From: a virus
DNA: 28,490 bases
Reading direction: 5' to 3' (one strand)
IMG/VR virus record: IMGVR_UViG_3300042890_001989
Location: 1 to 28,490 of that record
The notes below the pieces were generated by a model. That model made no database searches and was not told the DNA's origin. It saw only the letters and a list, made by a program, of their open reading frames with translations. Below are positions 18,006-25,932 of this stretch, piece by piece (the first letter of the stretch is position 1; the number at the start of each line of letters is the position of its first letter). A program made the position numbers and the translations under genes.

Positions 18006-18815
18006 ATGAATGCTACGGAAGCAATTAACAGTATCGTTAAATTGTTAGGTTTACAATTCAAGAAAGAAAATTTCACATCAACATTTTTGGTTGATGGAAC
18101 AACTGAGGTTACAAACAATTCTGATTCAGAATTGGAAGTAGGTCAGACTCTTTTTATTGTAAAGGAAGGCACTCTTGTACCTGCACCTGAAGGTTCACAC
18201 GAAACCAGAGATGGTTTTCTTGTTACTTTGGATGGAGAATCAACAATCATCGCAATCGCATCAAAAGACAAAGAAATGAAATCAGAGGTAAACACAGAGG
18301 ATAAATCCCTTATGGAATATACTGAGGCTAGAGACGCTCAGGGTCAAATCTTGGAATCAAACACATTTGATGTAGGTGAAAAAGTTTACACAGTTAAAGA
18401 AGATGGTTCAAAAGAACCTTGTCCTGATGGTGAAAAACAAGTGGTGTTGAAAGACGAGAGTGGTAATGAAAACAAAATTAGAATTCAAGTTAAAGATGGT
18501 GTCATCACTGAAAGAGAAAATGTTGAAGAAGAAGATTCTGAAGACATGATGAAACCAGCAATGATGAGTTCTGACTTTTCAAAAGACATTAACGACATTA
18601 AAGAATCTATGAGTCAATTATTGGCTTTGGTTGATTCAATGAACGGAAAGTTCAAAACTGAGTTAAACTCATTAAAAACCGATTTTGATAGTTTCAAAAA
18701 ATTACCAGAAAGAAAGGCTGTAGAAGAAAAGAAAACCTACACAGAATCTTTTGCTGATTTCAAAGAGTCAGTTGCTGATAAGAAATTAGAAATTATTAAG
18801 TCATTAAGAAAATAA
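18006..18815 (+). CDS. Probable capsid scaffolding protein
   Basis: 269 residues, strongly acidic in the middle (NVEEEDSEDMM at about 172-182) with a helical coiled-coil C terminus (about 190-269, ending in a Lys-rich tip). Two related beta segments occur: VGQTLFIVKEGTLVPAPEGS (about 46-65) and VGEKVYTVKEDGSKEPCPDG (about 122-141). It lies between the protease-containing protein and the major capsid protein, the normal site for a scaffold, which the protease would digest. Charge, coiled coil and position support the call; there is no sequence proof of scaffolding. Confidence 0.6.
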   Translation: MNATEAINSIVKLLGLQFKKENFTSTFLVDGTTEVTNNSDSELEVGQTLFIVKEGTLVPAPEGSHETRDGFLVTLDGESTIIAIASKDKEMKSEVNTEDKSLMEYTEARDAQGQILESNTFDVGEKVYTVKEDGSKEPCPDGEKQVVLKDESGNENKIRIQVKDGVITERENVEEEDSEDMMKPAMMSSDFSKDINDIKESMSQLLALVDSMNGKFKTELNSLKTDFDSFKKLPERKAVEEKKTYTESFADFKESVADKKLEIIKSLRK

Positions 18816-18837
18816 AATAAAACAAAAATTAAATAAA

Positions 18838-19788
18838 ATGGAAAACAAGAAAAAATTATCGTTTAACTACGATTTAACGGCTCTTCCAACTTACAACTCA
18901 TATGGTTCAGATATGTTGATTAAAGCAATCTTGGGATTGACTTTACCAAAATATGCTACAATCAGACCAAATTTGAAAGGTACAACTGAAAAAGTTGGTT
19001 GGTTGGAAAACGATGTTATTCTTCAAGACTTGTCTTGCGGATTTGACCCTACTGGTACAACTTACCAAGAATTGGTAACAGTTGACTTATGTAATAAAAA
19101 AGTGAACCAACAATTATGTCCATACGATTTGTATGATACTTATTTGTCTCAATCTTTAACAAATGCTAACTTCCAAGAGACAGTTCCATTTGAAGAAGTT
19201 ATCTTGACAGATATTTCAAACAGAATCGCAAACCAAGTTGAAAAACAACTTTGGCAGAACACAGTTGCAACTGGTGGTACAATCTACAACAGTGCTTGTT
19301 TCAACGGTGTTGGTGCGTTGATTACCTCAGGTAACGGTGCTACACAAATCGCTTACTCAGCAGCAACTCCATCAAATGGTTTGGATGTATTCACTACTAT
19401 CTACCAAAACATCCCTGCTAACGTATTACACAGAGACGATTTAACTATCTTCTGTTCTTACGCTAACTACAGAGGTTTGGTTGCTTCTATGAGAAACAAC
19501 TCATTCGTGAACTTGTTCACAATGGACACTGCTGGTACTACTTCAGGTCAAGACTGGGTATTGATGTTACCAGGTACTAACGTTAAAGTTATCCCAACTG
19601 TAGGTTTGGATGGTGTTAACGCTTACTACGCAGGTGCTTCAGGATACTACATGGTTGGTATGAACAACGAAATCATGACTGTGAAATCAATCTACGACCC
19701 TTTTGAGGATATCGTAAAAATCCAGGCACACGTAACTTACGGATTAGGTATATTTGACCCAGCATCATTCTGTGTTTGTAAATCTTAA
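18838..19788 (+). CDS. Major capsid protein
   Basis: 316 residues, resembling the capsid proteins of flavobacterial phages: a polar N terminus, LPTYNSYGSDMLIKAILG (about 16-33), CPYDLYDTYLSQ (about 98-109), a long helix FEEVILTDISNRIANQVEKQ (about 120-139) and a beta-rich end. An HK97-type fold is assumed. The gene stands out by codon choice: AAC, TAC, TTC and ATC prevail over the AAT/TAT/TTT/ATT of its neighbours, as expected of the most abundant protein. Its leader AATTAAATAAA is A-rich, suiting Bacteroidota translation initiation. It follows the scaffold-like gene by 22 nt. No large N-terminal delta domain is visible, in keeping with a separate scaffold. Confidence 0.8.
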   Translation: MENKKKLSFNYDLTALPTYNSYGSDMLIKAILGLTLPKYATIRPNLKGTTEKVGWLENDVILQDLSCGFDPTGTTYQELVTVDLCNKKVNQQLCPYDLYDTYLSQSLTNANFQETVPFEEVILTDISNRIANQVEKQLWQNTVATGGTIYNSACFNGVGALITSGNGATQIAYSAATPSNGLDVFTTIYQNIPANVLHRDDLTIFCSYANYRGLVASMRNNSFVNLFTMDTAGTTSGQDWVLMLPGTNVKVIPTVGLDGVNAYYAGASGYYMVGMNNEIMTVKSIYDPFEDIVKIQAHVTYGLGIFDPASFCVCKS

Positions 19789-19823
19789 TCCATAAACTAT
19801 TAACTTTTAAGAAATAGAAAATT

Positions 19824-20375
19824 ATGGCAGCATGTTTTATAACAACAGGATATACACTTGATTGTCGTACCGCTTCAACAGGTGGTTTACGTTCAATGTG
19901 GATTTTAGGTGGTTCAGGAAGTACAATTAGTGGTTACACAATCACTAACAATGAAGTTTCTGCTATCGGCGGAACTGGTACTTGGTTCCAATTTGAATTA
20001 CCAAAACAATCAAGTTCGTTAAGTGAAACTTTGGGCATCAACACAACTTCTCAGTCGGTAACATTCCAACCTGAGATTGTGGTTAACTTACCAAAGTTAC
20101 AAAATTCACTTAGAAATACCTTCGTAGACTTGGTTTCTCAAAACTCAATCTACGCATTGGTAGAAGATAACAACAACAGATACTGGTTGGTAGGTTTGGA
20201 CAATGGTCTATTGGTTACTGCAGGTTCTTTGAATTCAGGTCAGGCTTACACAGATTTGAACGGAGCAACAGCAATCACAATGACTGGTGGAGAACCAACT
20301 TCAATCAGAGAAGTGTTAGTTACTACAACGATTGCAGCAGTATTCACCGCTGGTGGATTTACTTTCCAATCGTAA
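19824..20375 (+). CDS. Virion structural protein downstream of the capsid gene
   Basis: 183 residues, beta-rich with no charged helices. FQFELPKQSSSLSETLGINT (about 51-70), RNTFVDLVSQNSIYALVEDN and NNRYWLVGLDNGLLVTAGSL form a pattern I have seen in proteins encoded next to the capsid gene of Bacteroidota phages. Codon use keeps some of the capsid gene's C-ending bias, suggesting high expression. Candidates are the tail-tube protein, otherwise not identified in this window, or a capsid-decoration protein; I cannot decide. It is the last gene before the terminator at 20392. Confidence 0.6.
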   Translation: MAACFITTGYTLDCRTASTGGLRSMWILGGSGSTISGYTITNNEVSAIGGTGTWFQFELPKQSSSLSETLGINTTSQSVTFQPEIVVNLPKLQNSLRNTFVDLVSQNSIYALVEDNNNRYWLVGLDNGLLVTAGSLNSGQAYTDLNGATAITMTGGEPTSIREVLVTTTIAAVFTAGGFTFQS

Positions 20376-20391
20376 TAAAAACCTTGAAATT

Positions 20392-20417
20392 TGGGGAGGT
20401 TAAAATCTCCCCATTTT
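20392..20417 (+). terminator. Intrinsic terminator ending the first late operon
   Basis: TGGGGAG (20392-20398) pairs with CTCCCCA (20407-20413) around an 8-nt loop and is followed by TTTT. The T run is short but the stem is GC-rich. It lies 17 nt after the last stop codon. Confidence 0.75.
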
Positions 20418-20429
20418 CATTAGCCGAAT

Positions 20430-20438
20430 TATATTTAT
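20430..20438 (+). promoter_or_regulatory. Candidate late promoter of the fibre/portal operon
   Basis: TATATTTAT, identical to 860-868, ends 4 nt (CAAT) before the ATG at 20443 and directly follows a terminator. No TTTG lies at the -33 distance. Its placement makes a promoter likely. Confidence 0.5.
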
Positions 20439-20442
20439 CAAT

Positions 20443-21618
20443 ATGCCAATCAGACCATATAGTCCAAACCCACACCAACCAATTAATCAACCTTCTTTGA
20501 ATAGTATGCTTTACCCAAAAGGTTCAAAGCAACCAGTTCAGGTATGGGGTTCTGTGATGAATGTCTATAAAGCACCACCATCAGATGTTACCCCAACTCC
20601 TACACCGAGTATTACCCCGACATCAACAGTAACGCCTACACCAAGTATTACACCTACTTTAACAAGTACACCAACAAATACTCCTACACCAAGTATTACA
20701 CCTACAATTACTATTACTCCAAGTGTTAGTTTATCACCTACTTTAACACCAACACCGACTATTAGTTTGAGTCCAACACAGACACCTACAAACACACCAA
20801 CACCTTCAACATCACCAATTCCATCAGGAACAACTGAAGCCAATACTTACTTATCAGCAGTTGTTGATGCGGGTGGAACAGGTATTACATCTACCGTATC
20901 TGCGGCTACAAGAACATTATTTACATCACTTGTTAGTAATGGATTGTATAATAAAATGACTGCTATGTATCCAATGTTAGGTGGTGTATCAGCAAGTGCT
21001 AAATTTAACGCATTAAACCCTGTTGATACAAACGGAGCATACCGACTAACCTTTAATGGTGGTTGGACTTTTAATGCTAGTGGAGCAACTCCAAATGGTT
21101 CTAATGGATATGCTAAAACATATTTAACAGGAAATACTATAAATAGATATTCACAACACATGTCATTCTATTCATCAACCCAACAAACAGGAAACATACA
21201 AGATATGGGTTGTAGAAGTGGTAGTGGTGGTGGAGGAACTTATAGTGAATTAGTTATTTGTTTAACTGCTTTTGGTGGTAATTTTAGGTCATATAATATC
21301 AACTCTATTGGACTTGGTAATGATACAACAGCAAATACAGGAACAACAGGATATTTTGTATCATCAAGGGAAACTGATACAAAGTCATATATGTATAAAA
21401 ATGGTTCATTAGACCAAAGTGGAACAACCACAACAAATGGAACAATAGCATTTGACTTCTTTATTGGAGCAACAAATGATAATGGTAGTCCATTAGCATA
21501 TTCAAGTAGAAGATGTAGTTTCGCATCTATTGGAACAGGATTAACACCAGCAGAAATAACAACATTATCAACAATAATAAACACTTGGGCAACAGCCATA
21601 AGTAGAAACACATATTAA
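20443..21618 (+). CDS. Pro/Thr-tethered lectin-like virion protein, copy 1
   Basis: 391 residues in three parts. A 48-residue N-terminal piece (MPIRPYSPNPHQPINQP...) probably anchors it to the virion. A TP tract covers 49-128 ([19 protein letters not shown] and similar). The C-terminal ~260 residues are a beta-rich LamG/concanavalin-A-like domain with [52 protein letters not shown] and a closing helix LTPAEITTLSTIINTWATAI. This domain type is common on surface proteins of environmental phages and probably binds sugars on cells. The C-terminal domain is duplicated in the gene at 22040, but the N-terminal anchor differs. First gene of the second late operon. Confidence 0.75.
   Translation: MPIRPYSPNPHQPINQPSLNSMLYPKGSKQPVQVWGSVMNVYKAPPSDVTPTPTPSITPTSTVTPTPSITPTLTSTPTNTPTPSITPTITITPSVSLSPTLTPTPTISLSPTQTPTNTPTPSTSPIPSGTTEANTYLSAVVDAGGTGITSTVSAATRTLFTSLVSNGLYNKMTAMYPMLGGVSASAKFNALNPVDTNGAYRLTFNGGWTFNASGATPNGSNGYAKTYLTGNTINRYSQHMSFYSSTQQTGNIQDMGCRSGSGGGGTYSELVICLTAFGGNFRSYNINSIGLGNDTTANTGTTGYFVSSRETDTKSYMYKNGSLDQSGTTTTNGTIAFDFFIGATNDNGSPLAYSSRRCSFASIGTGLTPAEITTLSTIINTWATAISRNTY
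20587..20826 (+). repeat. Thr/Pro coding tract in fibre-like gene, copy 1
   Basis: About 80 codons of TPT/TPS-x repeats ([16 protein letters not shown] and variants) between anchor and lectin-like domain. The reverse strand is open here (GVGV-type), a by-product of the repeat. Confidence 0.85.
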
Positions 21619-21625
21619 AAAAATT

Positions 21626-21838
21626 ATGAAAGTAGTATTACTAACAGAAAATGAAAAAAATAGTTTAGTTGGAGAATTAGTTCAACCTGATTGGTATTTT
21701 AATCCTGTATTAGATTGTGATGATAATTGGATTATATCAACCGAAGAGGTTGATAATTCTATTTATCCACAACACGATTGGATTAAATCAATGCCATTGA
21801 TTGATTGGTGTCCTCCAATAGTTCCACCAATAGATTAA
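21626..21838 (+). CDS. Small acidic protein after a fibre-like gene
   Basis: 70 residues: MKVVLLTENEKNSLVGELVQ followed by PDWYFNPVLDCDDNWIISTE and a Trp/Pro-rich end (IDWCPPIVPPID). I have seen small proteins of this NPVLDCDDNWIIS type next to lectin-like fibre genes in environmental phages. A companion or small decoration role is a guess. It sits 7 nt after the fibre-like gene and 1 nt before the next, clearly in the same operon. Confidence 0.65.
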   Translation: MKVVLLTENEKNSLVGELVQPDWYFNPVLDCDDNWIISTEEVDNSIYPQHDWIKSMPLIDWCPPIVPPID

Positions 21839-21839
21839 A

Positions 21840-22043
21840 ATGTATAGAGTGGATGATATAGCATTTGATGAATATAAAGTTCAGAGCGTTGAGATGGACT
21901 TAGAAAGTTGTGATGTACATTTACGAGTTTTATTCAGTAAAGAAGATAAAAGAATTGAAAGAAGAAAGTCATTTAGATTTGAAACAGATTGTAATGTTGA
22001 TGTAAATAAATTGATTGAAGAATTAAAAAGTATAATTAAATGA
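21840..22043 (+). CDS. Hypothetical 67-residue protein
   Basis: 67 residues, highly charged, with an [11 protein letters not shown] stretch and a Lys/Glu helix at the end. No family recognised. It overlaps the next gene's start by 4 nt (ATGA) and follows its neighbour after 1 nt, so it is co-translated with the two lectin-like genes. The segment from 21626 to 22043 separates the two paralogues. Confidence 0.65.
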   Translation: MYRVDDIAFDEYKVQSVEMDLESCDVHLRVLFSKEDKRIERRKSFRFETDCNVDVNKLIEELKSIIK

Positions 22044-23182
22044 GTCAGGTTTTTTATAGAAAAAAGTTTAGTGATTATCTTGGTGAACAAAGAGCCATAG
22101 ATGATATTGTTCAATTCTATCAACCTGATGCACCATTACCATCACCAACTCCTACGCCAAGTATTACACCAACATCTACATTAACACCTACACCATCTAT
22201 AACACCTTCAATTACACCTACTTTAACAAGTACACCTACTCAAACACCTACTGCGAGTATTACACCTACTTTAACAAGTACACCTACCCAAACACCTACT
22301 GCGAGTATTACTCCTACTTTAACAAGGACACCTACTCAAACACCTACTCCTACAATCACACCTTCATCAACACCAATTCCAAGTGGAACAACTGAAGCAA
22401 ATCTCTACTTATCTACAGTTATTGGTTCGGGTGGAACAGGTATTACACCTACAGTATCAGCCGCTACAATAACATTATTTACAGAATTAGTATCTAATGG
22501 ATTGTATAATAAAATTGTTGCAATGTATCCAATGTTGGGTGGAAATGCTGCAGGTTGTAAATTCAATGCTAAAAACCCACTTGATACAAATGCAGCCTAT
22601 AGATTGAGTTGGGCTGGTGGATGGAGTTATAACGCAAGTGGTGCTACTGGTAATGGTTCTAATGCTTTTGCGATTACACACTTAACAGGAAGCACATTGA
22701 GTAGAACTTCAACTCACATGTCTTATTATTCATTAACTCAATCATCCGCTGGAAATCAACTTGAAATGGGTTGTAGAAGTGGTAGTGGGGGTTCAGGAAC
22801 TTATAGTGAATTCGCAGCAAACTACATTGCGTTTGGTGGAAATTACAGACAATATAATATAAACTCAATTGGTTTGGCTACGGATTCAGCATCAGCCAAT
22901 AGTGCTACAACAGGTTATTTTGTGGCATCAAGAACAAGTGATAGCACAACATACTTGTTTAAGAACGGAGCGTCTAATTTGAGCGGAACTACAGCAACAA
23001 ATGGAACAATTGCATTCTCGTTCTATCTTAACGCAACAAATGATAACGGAACACCAACCTCGTATAGTACTAAACAAATAGGTTTCTCATCATTAGGAAA
23101 TGGATTAACACCATCAGAAATCACTACCCTATCAAGCATAGTCAATACTTGGGCAACAACTATAGGTAGAAACACATATTAA
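22040..23182 (+). CDS. Pro/Thr-tethered lectin-like virion protein, copy 2
   Basis: 380 residues. A short N-terminal anchor ([20 protein letters not shown]) is unlike that of copy 1. The TP tract covers about 34-115. The C-terminal domain aligns with copy 1 along its length ([69 protein letters not shown]), with roughly two thirds of residues the same by eye. Differences cluster in presumed loops, as if binding specificity had diverged. The TP tract contains a recent 48-bp tandem repeat. Likely a second exposed binding protein of the same virion, attached elsewhere. Confidence 0.75.
   Translation: MSQVFYRKKFSDYLGEQRAIDDIVQFYQPDAPLPSPTPTPSITPTSTLTPTPSITPSITPTLTSTPTQTPTASITPTLTSTPTQTPTASITPTLTRTPTQTPTPTITPSSTPIPSGTTEANLYLSTVIGSGGTGITPTVSAATITLFTELVSNGLYNKIVAMYPMLGGNAAGCKFNAKNPLDTNAAYRLSWAGGWSYNASGATGNGSNAFAITHLTGSTLSRTSTHMSYYSLTQSSAGNQLEMGCRSGSGGSGTYSEFAANYIAFGGNYRQYNINSIGLATDSASANSATTGYFVASRTSDSTTYLFKNGASNLSGTTATNGTIAFSFYLNATNDNGTPTSYSTKQIGFSSLGNGLTPSEITTLSSIVNTWATTIGRNTY
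22139..22384 (+). repeat. Thr/Pro coding tract in fibre-like gene, copy 2
   Basis: About 82 codons of TPT/TPS-x units between the anchor and the lectin-like domain. It contains the exact 48-bp tandem repeats at 22211-22354. Confidence 0.85.
22211..22354 (+). repeat. Three tandem 48-bp repeats
   Basis: Units at 22211-22258, 22259-22306 and 22307-22354, each coding a 16-residue [16 protein letters not shown]-type block. Units 1 and 2 differ at one base; unit 3 has several changes. Being in frame, gain or loss of a unit would change spacer length by 16 residues without breaking the gene. Confidence 0.9.
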
Positions 23183-23183
23183 G

Positions 23184-23621
23184 ATGATAATACTAAACGA
23201 AGGATATAATAATGCAAACGCAACGTGTTCAAGAAACAAAAACTTGACTGGTTCAGTTTGTTATTTGTTTTCATTTAAGCATAAACTTTCACAGGAGGTT
23301 TGGAGGCTCGTTCCATTTAGAATTCAACCAAGTGTTGGTTATTCACCTGGTTATGATTTATTTAGTATTACAATAGACCCAAGTCAACCTGAGGCATTTT
23401 TGACAGGGGCAACAATGACAGGACAAACAAATGTTCACTTAATAGAAGGTGAATATTATGTTAAGGTGTGGGAGCAATCAACAGCCTTATCAGGAAATAC
23501 AAATCCTGCTTTGGCATATGATGTAGTTTATGAGACCATTGCTCAGGTGAACTACTCAGCCTCAACTAACCCTATCACTTACTCTGGAACAAGTGATATT
23601 TATAAGATATACGAAGGATGA
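23184..23621 (+). CDS. Virion structural protein upstream of the portal
   Basis: 145 residues, beta-rich, with YLFSFKHKLSQEVWRLVPFR (about 27-46), YDLFSITIDPS and VHLIEGEYYVKVWEQ. It resembles a family of Bacteroidota phage proteins encoded beside fibre genes, probably an immunoglobulin-like sandwich. It starts 1 nt after the lectin-like copy 2 gene and ends in an ATGA overlap with the portal gene. Possible roles are a neck or whisker attachment point for the lectin-like proteins, or a small connector; neither is shown by sequence. Confidence 0.55.
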   Translation: MIILNEGYNNANATCSRNKNLTGSVCYLFSFKHKLSQEVWRLVPFRIQPSVGYSPGYDLFSITIDPSQPEAFLTGATMTGQTNVHLIEGEYYVKVWEQSTALSGNTNPALAYDVVYETIAQVNYSASTNPITYSGTSDIYKIYEG

Positions 23622-24688
23622 TTCAAGTAGAGAAATTAACATTTGCGGTAGATACCCTAACCAATTTCACAGAAAATGTGAATAGAAACAATGCGTTTGT
23701 TAGTTGGGGCTTAGATAACATGTTCCCTGAAGAACTATACAGATTGTTGGACATGTCTCCAATTCACAACGCATGTGTTCGTTCAAAAGTAGATAACTGC
23801 TTTGGAGCAGGATATGTTAACGATTACAAAGTTAACTCAAAACAAACATTAAATGACGTTGGAAGACAATTATACTTTGAACTAATTGTTACAGGAAATT
23901 TATTCTTGGAAATTGTATGGAGACAAGACAGGTCTCAAGGTATTGCAGGTTTTCACATTGTTCCATCAAAATACATGAGGGTTCACAAACCAATTGAACT
24001 TGGAGCACCAGCAACCAAATACCTTTATTGTAGAGATTGGGCTAATTGGAGAAAAGCAGGTATGATTGAGTTTTCTGAGTTTGACCCAATGAACTTTACT
24101 GATAGACAAATCGTTCATATTAGAATGTTCCAACCAGGTTATGAATACTACGGAGCACCTGACTATCTATCTACCATCAATGATATACGTCTAAACCACC
24201 AAATAACGGTCTATAACTTAGCCAATTTAATAAATGGAGCAAACCCTTCACTATGGGTACATTTCAACACTCCTGCTCCTGATTCTGAAAACGAACAAAC
24301 TCAAATATTAAGAAACATTGAGAACCGTTATCAGGGTTCAGAAAACGCAGGTAGGGTAATTGTATCTTATGGAGATTCAAATGAAAAACCTGACATCACA
24401 CAAATCAGTTCAAACCTACAACAAGGTTTCTATTCTGAGGTGTTTGAGTTGGTCCAAAAACAAATCCTTTCAGGTCATAAAATTGTGGACGGGTCTTTGA
24501 TTGGACTTCCAAACCCTGGTGGATTTTCATCATCATCTGAGCAATTACAAACAGCCTATCAATTGTTCTTAAAGACATCTATTAACCCATTACAGACATT
24601 TATGAACCGTGAGTTAAAAGATGTATTTGAATTAATATATCCAGGTCAAGAAATAGATTTGACCATAACCCAACAAAATATAGTGTAA
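23618..24688 (+). CDS. Portal protein
   Basis: 356 residues, short for a portal but with the family's order. The N-terminal region has FVSWGLDNMFPEEL (27-40) and IHNACVRSKVDNCFGAGY (49-66). A beta domain carries LIVTGNLFLEIVWR, FHIVPSKYMRVHKP and IVHIRMFQ. Then come YYGAPDYLSTINDIRLN and a clip/stem region, and the C-terminal wing has GFSSSSEQLQTAYQLFLKTS and NRELKDVFELI. Portals form the dodecameric DNA channel that binds the large terminase and head-tail adaptor. The adaptor gene follows 1 nt later, as expected, but the terminase lies about 20 kb upstream, which is unusual. Confidence 0.85.
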   Translation: MIQVEKLTFAVDTLTNFTENVNRNNAFVSWGLDNMFPEELYRLLDMSPIHNACVRSKVDNCFGAGYVNDYKVNSKQTLNDVGRQLYFELIVTGNLFLEIVWRQDRSQGIAGFHIVPSKYMRVHKPIELGAPATKYLYCRDWANWRKAGMIEFSEFDPMNFTDRQIVHIRMFQPGYEYYGAPDYLSTINDIRLNHQITVYNLANLINGANPSLWVHFNTPAPDSENEQTQILRNIENRYQGSENAGRVIVSYGDSNEKPDITQISSNLQQGFYSEVFELVQKQILSGHKIVDGSLIGLPNPGGFSSSSEQLQTAYQLFLKTSINPLQTFMNRELKDVFELIYPGQEIDLTITQQNIV

Positions 24689-24689
24689 G

Positions 24690-25343
24690 ATGACTTATAA
24701 TGTTTTATTTATCTCAGAGCAAAAACTTAAAGATAATACTCCGATTACCGATAATGTTGACTCTTCTGAATTAAGATTTGCTATTCAACAGGCTCAAGCA
24801 ATTCAAATCCAAGAAACACTTGGAACAAACCTGTATGAAAAATTACAACAGTTGGTGGATACTAATGACATTCAATTACCAGCAAACATTAGATACAAAG
24901 AGTTGTTGAATAACTACGTTCAACCTACTTTGATTGCTTACTCTTACTACTTGGCGTTGGACAACTTTTGGGTTAAGTTCATCAACATTGGATTGGTTCA
25001 GAACAGAAGTGAACAGGGTCAACCAGTTGATTTGAAAACATTACAATATCTTAAAACAAATGCTAATAACCAAGCAGAGTTCCAAGATAACTTAATGAGA
25101 AGACATTTGATATTCCGTTCAGGTTGGTATCCTGAATACAACAACGGAAATCTTAATGATGGTCAATTACCACCACAGGTTAAATCTGCGTTTAACTCAC
25201 AGATTACAATGCCTGGTAATTCTTACTATTGGGGTAATAGTGCTTGGAGAGGTGGTTCGTTCAATGCTATGGGACCACTATGTGCTGACTCAACTTTACC
25301 TACTTGGTATGGTTCAGCATCAAATTCAAGAGGCATAAGATAA
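24690..25343 (+). CDS. Head-tail adaptor/connector-like protein (DUF6712-like)
   Basis: 217 residues. The helical N-terminal part (about 1-135), with MTYNVLFISEQKLKDNTPIT, SSELRFAIQQAQAIQIQETL, NIRYKELLNNYVQPTLIAYS and HLIFRSGWYPEY further on, matches a family commonly encoded after the portal in Bacteroidota phages; it is comparable to the gp6-like adaptors that seat under the portal. The last ~55 residues are Gly/Asn/Ser/Trp-rich and low in charge, perhaps a flexible tail docking to neck proteins. Last gene of the late operon: its stop codon is part of the terminator hairpin. Confidence 0.7.
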   Translation: MTYNVLFISEQKLKDNTPITDNVDSSELRFAIQQAQAIQIQETLGTNLYEKLQQLVDTNDIQLPANIRYKELLNNYVQPTLIAYSYYLALDNFWVKFINIGLVQNRSEQGQPVDLKTLQYLKTNANNQAEFQDNLMRRHLIFRSGWYPEYNNGNLNDGQLPPQVKSAFNSQITMPGNSYYWGNSAWRGGSFNAMGPLCADSTLPTWYGSASNSRGIR

Positions 25344-25369
25344 ACCCCCTGGCATCACTCAGAGGGTTT
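25342..25369 (+). terminator. Terminator-like hairpin between convergent operons
   Basis: AAACCC (25342-25347) pairs with GGGTTT (25364-25369), extended by CTG/CAG across one mismatch, with an 8-nt loop. No T run follows on the plus strand. It lies between converging operons and may serve both; the minus-strand side ends GGGGGTTTAT. Confidence 0.55.
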
Positions 25370-25383
25370 AAGCAAATGGACGA

Positions 25384-25599
25384 TTACTTGATTGTGTTGA
25401 TGTGTTCATCAATCTTCACAAATGATTCACCCAATTCTTTTGAGTAACCATTGTGAATGTATTTTTCCATCATGGTGGAAATTTTGATTACATCACTGAG
25501 GTTTGGTTTTTTGTCAACGAGTTTGAAATATTCAATCAAAGCGTTGATTTGTGATTGTCTGACAATCAGTTCTTGTTTTTTGTCTTCGTAGTTTTTCAT
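25384..25599 (-). CDS. Hypothetical 71-residue protein
   Basis: 71 residues, helical and charged (MKNYEDKKQELIVRQSQINA start, then SDVIKISTMMEKYIHNGYSK). No family recognised. It is the last gene of a three-gene minus-strand operon, its ATG 1 nt after the preceding stop, and converges on the portal operon. Small helical proteins in such places are often host-interaction or regulatory proteins, but nothing here proves it. Confidence 0.7.
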   Translation of the reverse strand: MKNYEDKKQELIVRQSQINALIEYFKLVDKKPNLSDVIKISTMMEKYIHNGYSKELGESFVKIDEHINTIK

Positions 25600-25600
25600 A

Positions 25601-25762
25601 TTAATATCTGTCTGCTAAGTGTTGTTCGTATGCTTGTTGTTCTGCTTCAAGTTGTCTTTGTCTGTATTCTTCGTATTGGTAATCATCATCCTCATGACCA
25701 GGATAATGTCCCAACAATTCTTCCATTGTCATTTCAGCGTAGGTTTTTTTTGTCTGTCCCAT
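25601..25762 (-). CDS. Hypothetical small acidic protein
   Basis: 53 residues from the ATG at 25762 (MGQTKKTYAEMTMEELLGHY), with a Tyr/Glu/Gln-rich second half (HEDDDYQYEEYRQRQLEAEQ). An upstream in-frame ATG at 25804 would add 14 residues, but these lie wholly inside the preceding gene, whereas the chosen start is 1 nt after that gene's stop. That fits the tight spacing in this operon. Strongly acidic, so protein mimicry of DNA is conceivable but unsupported. Confidence 0.6.
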   Translation of the reverse strand: MGQTKKTYAEMTMEELLGHYPGHEDDDYQYEEYRQRQLEAEQQAYEQHLADRY

Positions 25763-25763
25763 G

Positions 25764-25928
25764 TTATTTGATATTGATTGTGATGTAGATTGTCCAAGTT
25801 CCATCTGTCATATTTTTGTGAACATAACTAACATGATGTCTAAATTCTTTTAACATTTCAACTGGTACTTCCAATGATTGAACTGTCCTTTTATTTCTTT
25901 TGAAATTTATGATTAACTTATTTTCCAT
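25764..25928 (-). CDS. Hypothetical 54-residue protein
   Basis: 54 residues from the ATG at 25928 (MENKLIINFKRNKRTVQSLE), basic at first and ending TDGTWTIYITINIK, a small beta-like protein. The frame is open to an ATG at 25997, but a complete host-type promoter (25933-25964) lies inside that extension and ends 4 nt before the inner ATG, so the inner start is chosen. It heads a three-gene operon with 25601-25762 and 25384-25599. Function unknown. Confidence 0.65.
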   Translation of the reverse strand: MENKLIINFKRNKRTVQSLEVPVEMLKEFRHHVSYVHKNMTDGTWTIYITINIK

Positions 25929-25932
25929 ACCA

